Source: Punica granatum (taxonomy: Eukaryota; Streptophyta; Magnoliopsida; Myrtales; Lythraceae). Taken from it: a stretch of 64,000 nt of DNA. A program made the position numbers and the translations under genes. The stretch covers positions 15,050,001-15,114,000 of the forward strand of contig NC_045131.1 of the NCBI RefSeq assembly GCF_007655135.1, given 5' to 3'. A model generated the notes under the pieces. The model made no database searches, was not told the DNA's origin, and was given only the letters and a program-made list of their open reading frames with translations. Below are positions 32,418-44,400 of the stretch, in pieces (positions within the stretch are counted from its first letter, which is position 1; each line of letters starts with the position of its first letter).

Positions 32418-35400
32418 ATGGAAGGACGATGCATCTCTTGGCTAACAATTTTAGCTTCCTTTCTCCTTCTTGGCCAATTTCTCCGGGTCCGAGCGGATGT
32501 TCACTACTATGATTTCACGGTAAGCTTTTGTTTCCCTAAATTAGGAGTGTTCATTATTCGGGTCGACCCGAAAATTGCTTTATGGGGGATTCTAATAAAC
32601 ATATCTTGTCTCAATAACATTTTTATCTTCATCTATAAGTATGCGCCTTGACTAGTAAATATATATTTATGCAAAGGTTTTTAATGATACTTTATGTACT
32701 AGAATGGGACTCCCCGATTACACTGCTCAAATCACTCTCCTAAATTCCAATTCAGCAGTGAGCTTTTTCAATCCACCGTCAACGGACATTGCATACATAT
32801 GTGCTCAATTTCCTTTGTTGTTACTTTGCAGTTGAAAGAAATGAACGTGACAAAACTCTGCGTTACTGAGAGCATTTTAATAGTGAACGACCTCTTTCCT
32901 GGACCCGTAATTCGAGTGCACAAAGGAGACACTCTGTACGTAAACGTGACTAATAAAGGAGATTACGGCGTCACTATTCATTGGTGCGTATGATATTCTT
33001 AATGTTGCTTCTCTCTTATAGAATATCCCTATATATGATATATATACATACATATATATATATATATATATGCACATGCATGTACATTAAAATATATAGA
33101 GAATGACATTTTCCAAGTATGATTATCTCTTGGGCCCGATTATACGGGTTTTCTGTTTTCGGGGAAAAAAAATTTTAAGTTGGATTCCCTGTGGTCCTCA
33201 CTGACCTCGCGAAGTTGGGTGGTGACTGACATCGACTCCCCACCAAATACCGAAAATTTCAGTTCTTCTCTTACTAATGAAGTACACCTAGTAGAGCCAT
33301 TTCTTTTCTTAGTTATTCTTATTACTATTCCATTGTTTAGACATCATTGAGCCCCTCAATTAATATATAAATAATTGGAAGTTTTGGTACCTGCTGACTG
33401 ACGAAGTACAAGTAGACACATTTGGTAGTCATAGTTATGCAGGTCAGTATTTCAAACGAGGTTGCTGAAGGCCTCTGGTGCTGCTAGTGGTTTCGTCGCG
33501 GTGGTTGCCTTTGTGGGATCTCATCCCGTATTATCTTGCGAATGAGTAATCGTGTCCTATTTGGTCACCTATCCCATTCCGGCCTGCCCTCGCCAATCGT
33601 GAAATTAAGATTTCACAAATCTTATCCTTCCTCTAATCCGGGGTATCAAACAAGCCCTTAAAGAATGTTCAAGAATCTATACTATTAGAAAAACGAGAAG
33701 CAAAATCTTCGTATAATTTTGACTTTTCTTATTTGCACTTCTTTTCCTCAATTGTAATCATGCGATTCACGCCTGCCACTAACAGCACGTATAAAAATTA
33801 CTTTCACACCTATGACTGACAAGTTTCCTCCATAGCTTGACGTTTCTCTCTTTTCTTCTTTTAACGAAAAAGATCTCCACATTGTAATTTTTTAATTCAA
33901 ACATACTTTGTCCAGTTCATTACTTTTAAAATCAAATTAGCAATTGAATTTTAAGTATACCTAACATTACAAACTATATAGTAAGTAATGGAGCTTTCTG
34001 CTTGTATCTTTACGTAAGAAACAAATTCTTATAGAAATCACCAAGTTTTTCAATTTTCGAATCAACTAAATTTTGATCAACTACCATTAACTCTATTGAG
34101 TACAACCGCCCCAAATGAGGTCACTAAATTTTGATCAACTACCATTAACTCTATTGACTATCACTGCCTCAAATGAGGTCACATGCAAAACCTCTGAGGC
34201 GGCCAAGAACTTCATGGAGGGTCGTGGTGGCCGGCGTCAAGCCCACTAGCCCTCTAGGTTGGCTCTGTGAATACAAATGTCACCTTCGGTGAATTTGAAG
34301 ACAGAGACCAGTGTGTTCTCACCTTTATACACGAATTATTATCCTAATCCATCTCAACTCACCCCCTAAATAGGATTACTTTGTTAATGAGTAATCTTGT
34401 CCTATCCGGTCACTGCGGGATCGGGATTTCAAAAATTTTACCTCCCTCTAATCCATTCTGCCAAACATGCCCTTTAAGTTTGTTCAGGACTATCTTTATG
34501 TATGAAATGTATTTTAATAAAAATCACCAAGTTTATTACTTTTTGAATGAACTAATTTTCAATTAGCAATCACTTATCCCGTCCTGACCTCCACTAAATG
34601 TTGAATTAATATTCAAAAATCTTATCCTCTCTCTAATCTACGCTTCCAAAAATGCCCTTAAAGTTCATTCAAGAATATCTTTATGCATGAAATAAATTGT
34701 TACGAAGATCACCAAGTTGACCAGTTTCTTGAACTAACTAAATTTTGATCCGCTACCATTAAGTGTATTGAGTCCTTCGAAGCGTTTATTCAACTCCAAG
34801 AAATTCAAATTACGGTGGTTGAATAAATTTTGTTAGTGGATAATTATATGCTAACCGTTAATTATACATTTTTAATACACACACGCCACCCTTGTACAAA
34901 AAGAAACATTACGAATCTTTCTTCTTTTTTCTTTTTATAAATTTCATTGTATTATATCTGAGATCTTTTTTGGGTAGACATTTCTGAAAGTTTGGTCGAT
35001 TTTTTGGAGTTATTATGGATTTGGATGTTTTTATGGCAAAATTTTTATATAATACTAAATATTTCCGAGATTTTCCGAGATTTTGGTACTACTAGCTAGT
35101 TGGAAAAATTTCTTTATCTGAAATTATACTTATTCTTTGTTTGGCATAAATAATATGTTACTCTCGATATTAAATTCAGAAAAAGAGAAAAGGAAAAGAA
35201 AAGAAAAGGTGATTCTATGGTGTTTGATTGAAAAAAAAATAATTATGGCAGTCAATGATATCCCTGTTGTTAGATTTCAGTTTAAAGATCTCATCCGTAC
35301 ATGTGACGGTATCTTCCTAAAATATCAATTCATAATTTAAATTTTTATATTTTCGCCCATAAATATTTCCAACTATGGGTGACCGCACCCAAAAAAGCCA

Positions 35401-38400
35401 CTCTTTTTTTTTTTTTTAATTCCGGTTCAGTTTCTCCGGTTAACCCAATGGGGCCATCAACGAATTTCTTGCTCTCTTTCCCAACCTCCATAACTCAGAA
35501 AGCAATTAAATACCCTCCCCTCAGTCTGCTACACAGGAAACTTACAAAAGAAAAATAATAATGCTAACCATATTCCACTTTAGCTCTATCTGAGAAGTCC
35601 GACAGACGAGGAAGTGATTCTTCCGTTTCCCATTGCAAAAGTTCAAACCATCCCCGTTGCAATGGGAAACAGAAGAATCAGCGATGGTCAAGGGAAGCGC
35701 TCATTGATCAGCGGAACGTTGAGATTTTGAAGGACGAGAATATATTGTGTTTGCTGCATCATTCTCGGATAACAATTTTAAAAAGTTTCTCGTGATTCTA
35801 TAGGCATGGGGTAAGGCAACCTGGCAATCCATGGTCAGATGGACCGGTGTTCATTACACAATGTCCAATCCTGCCAGGATCGTACTTCACATACGAAGTC
35901 ATTTTCTCTCAAGAGGAAGGGACCCTTTGGTGGCATGCCCACAGTGACTGGACACGAGCGACTGTTAATGGCGCGATTGTCATCGCGCCCAAAGAGGGAA
36001 CCACATTTCCATTCCCGAAGCCCGACGGGGAAGAGGTTATCGTGCTAGGTATGTGAAAGTTAATTAATGCTGATTTCAGCAACGTGAAAATCAACATTAT
36101 ACTCTTCAATATAATTAATTAATTAATTAATATCAGTGAAGGAATTTCTCGACTTCACGCAGCATTGTAGACTAATATTAACGTTCACACTTCACACTCA
36201 ATTGAAATGTGTCCATCAAGGTCAACCCACAACCATAAAAAGTCTACACAGATTTTACATATAGAAACAAAATTCTAATGCTAATGGGACTTTCAAGTAG
36301 AAAACAAAATCCTAAAATAATATCTTACCAATCTATAACATAAATAAAAGGGTTAAGTGCCAAATAAAACGATAACTTGTGACTTCTCCCCCCTCCCCCC
36401 CTAGGCGATAAAGAGAAAAATTGTCAAATATCTTGGCCTTATTTGGTACTTATCACTACTATAAAAGTGTGAATCTCACTGGTGTACTTATCACTACTAA
36501 TAAAGTCAATGCATATGTGATTCAATAACAATTCCTCTTTTTACGGACACTTGATATACGAGAACATCAGCTCTTAATCTAATCAGATAGTCTAGTTTAC
36601 TTTAAAAACTATGGCCAGATTTGTTTAAAAGAAAATAGTAAAATATTACCTTAAAATTATAGGTTCAATAAACTAATAGAAATGAATAATTCTCTCTTAA
36701 GGGCTTTTGGCCCCTCAGTTCACAGAAAAAAAAAATCTCTTTTTTGATTCCCGTAAAGTAAATTTCATATCGTCCATCTTTCGAGTTTTTTAACTTTGGT
36801 TGGATAGAATAATTCCTTTCAGATTGGATCATGTATTAGAGTAGTTTAAAGAGATACCATTATTAATAGCACTCCTGCTCTATCTAAAATTACAACAGAC
36901 GAAATTTTTATGTTTATATCATCTACAAATATATGCTTTCAAGGGAAGATGATAATAGAGTTCAACAAATAAAATAATTACATTTTCTAAGGATTGATTG
37001 ATTTTCCCGTCATTTCTATTAATTCTTTCTAAAGTTAAATTAATGGGTAAATTATACCATGTAACCCAACGTTTGACGTATGTCAAAAATCTAGTTGGAC
37101 CTTTAAAAATTATCTGAGAATTGGTAACATTTTGTTTTTGTTTGAATTCTACCATATAACACAACCGTTAACGATTGTCTTCAATCTAGCATCCTGTAAA
37201 ATAATAATTTAAGAATGCCAAACATTCCATTTTGATCCAATTTTAGCCCATTCCCCGCAGAACTTGGCCGAGATTGTGGTTAGAATAGGAACGATGACGA
37301 AACGTCATTGTTAGATTATTACTTTTAAAGAATGTGCTAGATTTGAGACAAATATTAAACATTATGCTATATGTTATAATTTTCCTTATATAACGTATTA
37401 GGCCCCATAAACAGGCCATGTCAGATTTTCCATAAGCGGACGAGGCATTAATGTTAAGTATTTTTTAAAGCATGGATTACTTTTGAGAGAAACGCTAAAC
37501 GTCTTCATATGGTGTAATTTTCTCTATTTTAATTGTAATAAGTTTACTTACATTTCGTCCCAAAAGTCTCTAGGATCAATTCAAACTATTTATATGGCCT
37601 ACACTTCTCTGCGTGTCCATTTTTTTATTTTATTTCTCTCTAAGGTATAAAACATTAATACCTAAATTCTGAATAATATTTTAAAATTTTAATTTTTATA
37701 ATGTTGTGTAGGACATTGCAATTCATCTCTCGTATATTATGAAAGACTGTGCTAAACTACTAACGTAAATGTCTAGTGTCATTATGTAGCATGATATTGA
37801 TGTATAATATTTTATTCACAGATGAGCAAAATTTAATTATCTATTTCGTGGTGGTATAAAACTTGTTTTGAATAGGAGTATTAATGTACTTCCGTTACAT
37901 TTTAAACCAATCAATAATAACACGATCAATACCCATTATTCTACCGGTGGACATAGTTTTATTTTAATTTTGTTAAATTTCTTTTAATTAAATATACACT
38001 ATATATTAGTTAATGACCTGAAAGTTCAAATTTGAATGAATGATTGCCACTCTACTTTAATATGTATTAGTAATAATTAGTTTTATATTTGTATTTATCT
38101 TTAAATAGATTAATCAACTCTTCTCATGAACACTGAGGACATCTTAAAAGGGAAAAAGGTAATAATAACAAGTAAAAGACCAGGTGGGCTCCCTCTTCAT
38201 CCTGTTCGTGTCCGAGAAGAAGAAGAAGAGGGAGGAAGAAGGAAAAAGAGAGAGATTTTGGGCCAATTTAAAAGTATGAAATTTTTTTGGGTGTTTTCAA
38301 ATAACGAGTGGCCCCGTAGTACGTACTTGTGTCGTCATTTTGTTGGTTATTTCACAAAGGACATGACACCATTACCCCCCCTAACCGGCCACATTAGTTT

Positions 38401-41400
38401 TTCTGTCGATTTTTTGCAAAAATAATAATGGTGAGATAGATTTGAATTAAGGTGTAAAATGGCATGATAGATTTGGAACACAATACAAATGTTGGACTTT
38501 TTTTACGTAATTTTTTGACCATGAGATAGATATGAGAAAAAATTAAAATCATATGATTTATGTTGTTAAAACTCCTATAGTAATATTAGTTTGATTTATG
38601 CTGTTGTGAAAAATAGGTCATCAAACTGTATTGTGCAGTGTAAATTAAAAAAAAAAAGAAGGAAAAATGGAACGGTAGAGTTCACTAGAAAAATGTATTA
38701 TTTGTTTGTACATTTGGAGATGGCCGGAGTTTGCCGCGAAAACATAGGAAGATGAGCAATAAGGAGAGACTAGGCATCATCCCGTGCTCCTGCGGGTCAA
38801 ATTATTTATTGATAGATTATATGTAATTGTTTGTACGAATTCATGAAATAAAATGGATCTCAATGAAGACCAAATAATTTAAAAGAGACGAATATGAAGT
38901 TTATCTAATAATATTTAGCAAATTATACCGGTTTCAAATAAAAATCTTTTTTAATTAGGTACACATATCTAAGGCCATTCTACATCGAATCTCACTGTAG
39001 ACCTACGGAAACAAAGTTGCCAAAAAAAAAACAAGATTTATTCATCCAAAATATTGATAATAATTTGTTCATATAATCAAATTAGACTAAAAGAAAAAAA
39101 AATTAAAATGCAACACGAGCGAGAGTAAGGATAAGCATCCATTCGCTTCCTGCTTCTTCAAAGGAACATAATTTAATGGTATAATAAAATTACATTATCA
39201 TCCAGTGACTTTAGTTATTATATTTTTTGAGTGAGAAAATATTCTATTGTTTAAAATTTTAGATAATGGGATGAAAATTATGGTAATTCGTTGTGATAAT
39301 GGTTGTGAGGAAATAATTGGCATGTGTTCTTGTTGTGAATATAATTAATATTTAATAACATGTAAATTGATTTAAGTAGTTCAACATTTCTTTCTCTTAA
39401 AGCAGCATCTCTTATTTGAGTATTGAGAATGAAAACAATTAATGGGGAAGCTTTACCTCTTTGTAAGTAGACCCAGTTTGAACGTAGATTTGATAAATTA
39501 GTTGGTACCTATTAGACTTTGATTCCAAGTGGAACAAAATAAAATTGTACAAAAAAGAGGGAAAATGTTGAAAAAGAAAAAAAAAGAGGTAACAAATCAT
39601 AATTATTAAATGAAAGAAAGATAAGGATTTAAATATGATAAAGATAAATAAATAAATGAAAAATTCTACAATGAAACCTCAAATTAGGTTCCATGGTGGA
39701 ATTGCTAGTTTTTTCTAGCCCTTTTAATATTAAAGATAACGTTTTGGCTCATAGAACTTTCAATGGCGTCACAAATTCATCAGGCCACATGTAAAGTACA
39801 ATAAAATTGGAGGGTCGCTCTCCTTTCGATGATTGAATTGTATATAAATTAAAACTCGCTTACTTGTCGATGACGTCTAACTAATGTGTTCGGCTGATAT
39901 TAGATCAGTTTTCTTTAAAAATTGATTTTCATGGTCCAGTTCGGTGATGTGGCGATAATGGGTGATGTGGTGGAATGTGATTTGTACATGTGGCGGGAAT
40001 ATTCGAGAAACAGTGGTATAATATTATATGCGAAAATTGTGAAATGAAAATATAAAGAATTATAAATACTAGGGTAAAGTATGTAAATAATAGATGAATA
40101 AGACCAAAAGTTGGTAGGATCTCATGGCTGAAATTAATATTTTATCATAGAATACAAGTTGGGTTTCATTGTAGAATTCACAATAAATAAATAAATAAGG
40201 ATTTAAATATGATCATTTTAACTTATAGCCGAAATTGTCTTTTTTTCTTTTGATAATTTGTAGGAGAAAAAGTAAGAAAAGAAAAAAGAGAGAAAGCGGA
40301 AAGGCGTTTGAGAGAGAGATGATGCTGCGACGAAACCATCATGTGATTTTTGTCATAATGGGTCACTTAAATTCTATTTGTTCAAAACTTAAGGACCGAG
40401 AAAAAACAAAAGCGAAAACCACAAAAAAAAAAAGAGCAAAAGCACGCGCCTGTGTAAGGAAAAGCTTCACGCTCGCCACAAGCATCAGATGGACAGGTTT
40501 TTATGTTTGACCATAATAATATAATAAAAGGGAAAATAGCCTCATATATCATAATTTTTACCTTATTTTCACTTCCTAACACGTTTTAAAAATTTTCACG
40601 ATCTAGCATGAATTACTATTTTATTCCTGGATCTAGCACACCGTTAAACTCCGTCTAAAAACCGTTAAACACCGTTAGACGGAGTTTAACAGTGTGCTAG
40701 ATTCGGGAATAAAATGGTAATTCGTGCTAAAATGTGATAACTTTTAAAAACGTGTTAGGAAGTGAAAATAAGGTAAAAACTGTACTACATTGGGCTATTT
40801 TCCATTAAAAAATATTTACCACTCTTTTCGGTGTTCTGATTTTGATAATTTTAGTGAACCGTATGATCTCAAAACGAGGTGAAACTTTTACCCCATATTC
40901 CTGATGTTATTATAAAGCTGCACACAAATTTTCAAAATTTTCTAGATGGTGAATTTTTAGATAAAAAATAGGAAAAATAACCTCATATAGCACAATTTTT
41001 ACTTTATTTTCACTTCTTAACACGTTTTTAAAAGTTGTCACGATCTAACATGAATTACTATTTTATTTCCGGATCTAGCACACCATTAAACTCCGTCTAA
41101 AAACCGTTAAACACCGTTAGACGGAGTTTAACGGTGTGCTAGATCCGGGAATAAAATGGTGATTCGTGCTAGAACGTGACAACTTTTAAAAACATGCTAG
41201 GAAGTGAAAATAATGTAAAAACTGTGCTACATGGGGCTATTTTCCCTTAAAAAAATATTTATCACTCTTTTCGGTATTCTGATTTTGATAATTTTAGTGA
41301 AAAGTATGATCTGAAAACAAGATGAAACTTTTACCCCATATTCCTGATGTTATTATAAAGCTGCACATAAATTTTTAGATTTTTCTAGATGGTGCAATTT

Positions 41401-44400
41401 TAGATTAAAAATATTTACCTCTTTTTTTGGTGTTGTGATTTAGGTAGCTTTTGTGAATCATCCGATCTCAAAACGAGATGAAAATTTTTCCCCATGTTCC
41501 TAACATTATTATAAAGCTCCTCACAGATTTTTAAATTTTTTTGGCTGGTGAATCTTCAAATAAAATATATTTACCCATCTTTTCGATGTTTCGATTTTAA
41601 TAGTTTTTGTGAATCGCCCGACCTCAAAACAAGATGAAAATTTTACCCCATGTTCCTGATGTTATTATAAAGCTCCACACAAATTTTCAATTTTTTATGG
41701 ATGGTACATCTTCAGATAAAAAATATTTACCTCTTTTTTTGATGTTGTGATTTAGATAGCTTTTGTGAATCGTCCGATTTCAAAACGAGGTGAAACTTTT
41801 ACCCTACGTTCCTGATATTATTATAAAGCCCTGTACAAAATTTCAAATTTTTTTGGGAGGTGAATCTTCAGATAAAAAATAATTACCATTCTTTTCGGTA
41901 CTCTGATTTTGATATTTTTGTGAACCGTCCGATCTCAAAACGAGATGAAACTTTTTCCCCATGTTCCTAACATTATTATAAAGCTCCTCACTAATTTTCA
42001 TATTTTTCTGGGCAGTGAATTTTCAGATAAAATATATTTACCTATCTTTCGATGTTCCGACTTTGATAGTTTTTGTGAATTGCCCAATCCCAAAATGAGA
42101 TGAACCTTTTACTCCATGTTCCTGATAGTATTATAAAGCTCCACACAGATTTCAGATTTTTCTGGGTGTTGAATCTTCAGATAAAAAATATTTATCTATT
42201 TATTCGGTATTCTGATTTTGATAGTTTTTGTGAATTGTCTGATCTCAAAAATAGCTTAAACTTTTAACCCGTGTTCCTGATATTATTATAAAGCTTCACA
42301 CTAATTTTCAGATTTTTCTAAGAGGTGAATCTTCAAATAAAAAAAAAGAAGAAAAATTGCCTCATATAGCATAGTTTTTACCTTATTTTCACTTCCTAAC
42401 ACGTTTTTAAAAGTTGTCACAATCTAGCACGAATCACCATTTTATTCCCGGATCTAGCACACCGTTAAACTCCGTCTAACGGTATTTAACGGTTTTTAGA
42501 CGGAGTTTAACGGCATGCTAGACCCTAGAATAAAATAGCGATTCGTGCTAGATCGTGACAACTTTTAAAAACGTGCTAGGAAATGAAAATAAGGTAAAAA
42601 TTGTGCTATATGGGGCTATTTTCCCTAAAAAATATTTACCTCTTTTTTTGGTGTTGTGATTTAGGTAGCTTTTGTGAATCATCCGATTTCAAAACGCGGT
42701 GAAACTTTTACCCCACGTTTCTAATATTATTATAAAGATCCACACAAATTTTCAAATTTTTCTGGAAGGTGAATTTTCAAATAAAAAATAATTATCCTTC
42801 TTTTTGGTGCTCTGATTTTGATAGTTTTTGTGAATCGTTGGATCTAAAAGCATAATAAAATAATATTATACATTTAAAAACTTAATAATAATATTTTGGG
42901 TAAGTAAATCTAATAATAACATTGACCTTTTTAGATGAACTTTATTTTATTTTTTCTGGCATTATTACGTATCTACTTTTTATGTTAATCAATTAATATG
43001 CTCCATGTTTCATTCCATTTCATAATATATTTTTATATCAGAAGTTAGTATGACATGCGATTTTTTGATAATTAATTGACATAATCAAACTTCTAAAAAT
43101 TCTAAATTACATAAAATTCTTATGTTCTACTTATGGATCTAGATATCTCAAATCATAATCCTTTTCATTCAACGAGAATTCTCTGAATTTGAGAATGGAT
43201 AACTTATTTGGGCTTTAGCATTTGGAATTCTAAACTGTCCAATATTCCTCCCATTTTCTATTTCACTTCATAAAAACAAAAATTGTAGGTTCCTGGTACA
43301 GGGGGAATTTGAACAAAGAGGTGAACAATGCCATGGCGAATGGGAGTGACGTACCACACTCGGGAGGATGGTTAATCAATGGCGAACTTGGAGATTTTGC
43401 CAATTGCTCTAGTGGTACACAAAAGCCCTCTTCATCCCTTATATATATATATATAACGGGCACCCTTAAAATCTTATAATTTGACATATAAAAATACGAT
43501 AACGATTAATGCACACATTACGTTTTTAACATTGCAGAAACAACATATCGATGGTCAGTTGATTATGGAAAGACATATCTTCTTCGGATAGTCAATGCGG
43601 TGAATGATGATCAGAACTTCTTCGCAATAGCCGATCACAACCTCACAATTGTTGGGTTGGATGCAGCATATATAAAGCCTATAGTGACGAGCTATATCAT
43701 GATAAGCCCAGGACAAACAATGGATGTGCTGCTCACCGCAAATAGGTCTCTTGGACACTACTACATGGCTAGTAGACAATTTTTGACCGAGTCCGCCTAC
43801 GTAAACATGGATATCGGTTCGGCAATCATTGAATATACAGGAGACTACAACTTCTCATCCTCTCCAATTTTTCCCGAAAACCTCCCTGTGGCTAAGGATA
43901 TGGAACGTGCCATGAGATTTACTGGCTTGATTAGAAGCCTGGCCAATGAAGATTATCCCGTAAGTGTCCCATTAAATGTCACCACGAAGATGTTCATAGT
44001 GATATCCATGAACTATCTTTGCGAAAATCGTACAAATTGCCAGGACACCACAGATCATGTCATCCTAGCGTCAAGCATGAATAACATTAGTTGGGCCAAC
44101 CCAACCGTGGACGTCCTGCAGGCTTATTACAGGTAATTGTCTTTCCCCCTAAAGGGATTCTATTTGTTCTCTTTTTCCTTTGTTTTTTTTCCCCGTTATG
44201 GAATTCTATCAAATTTGAATGGGCTAGATCAAATTAATTCTATGTCCTTATGCTCAAACCGTATATATGTTGTCAAACATACTAATTAGGTTGCGTTGGC
44301 CCCATGAGTTGGGCTTTTTAGAGTGAGCATGTATGAGTCTTTGCACTTGAGAGAACATATATGGGTGCAAATGTTTAAAATCTCGAATGATTGTTCTGTA

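Larger units (their letters stand above)
36049..40528. other. Intron 3 of copy B, 5' part
   Basis: AT-rich non-coding DNA. The first 250 bp resemble the start of intron 3 in copies A and C. Within it lie a possible MITE (37044-37390) and a MITE at 39660-40178. Short ORFs at 38126 and 40235 are low-complexity and unsupported. Confidence 0.7.
40811..42850. repeat. Ten-unit tandem array, period about 155 bp, in intron 3
   Basis: Units start near 40811, 41253, 41408, 41564, 41719, 41877, 42031, 42186, 42630 and 42786. Consensus words are AATATTTACCWCTYTTTTYGG, GATTTTGATAGTTTTTGTGAA, CGATCTCAAAACGAGATGAAA, CCCCATGTTCCTGATNTTAT and TATAAAGCTCCACACAAATT. Excluding the two foldback MITEs that interrupt it, the spacing is 154-158 bp. 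No coding capacity. This is satellite-like DNA carried inside a transcribed gene. Confidence 0.9.

Noticed and set aside
40235..40510. Lysine-rich ORF in intron 3
   Set aside because: A-rich low-complexity DNA inside an intron; no conservation is seen.
40529..42626. The regular palindromes as a CRISPR array
   Set aside because: The units are 275-bp foldbacks and 155-bp monomers without unique spacers, in plant intron DNA.
36049..43288. Treating laccase B as two separate gene fragments split by the repeats
   Set aside because: All seven exon phases fit and every copper motif is present once in order; one long intron is the simpler reading. Only RNA evidence could overturn it.
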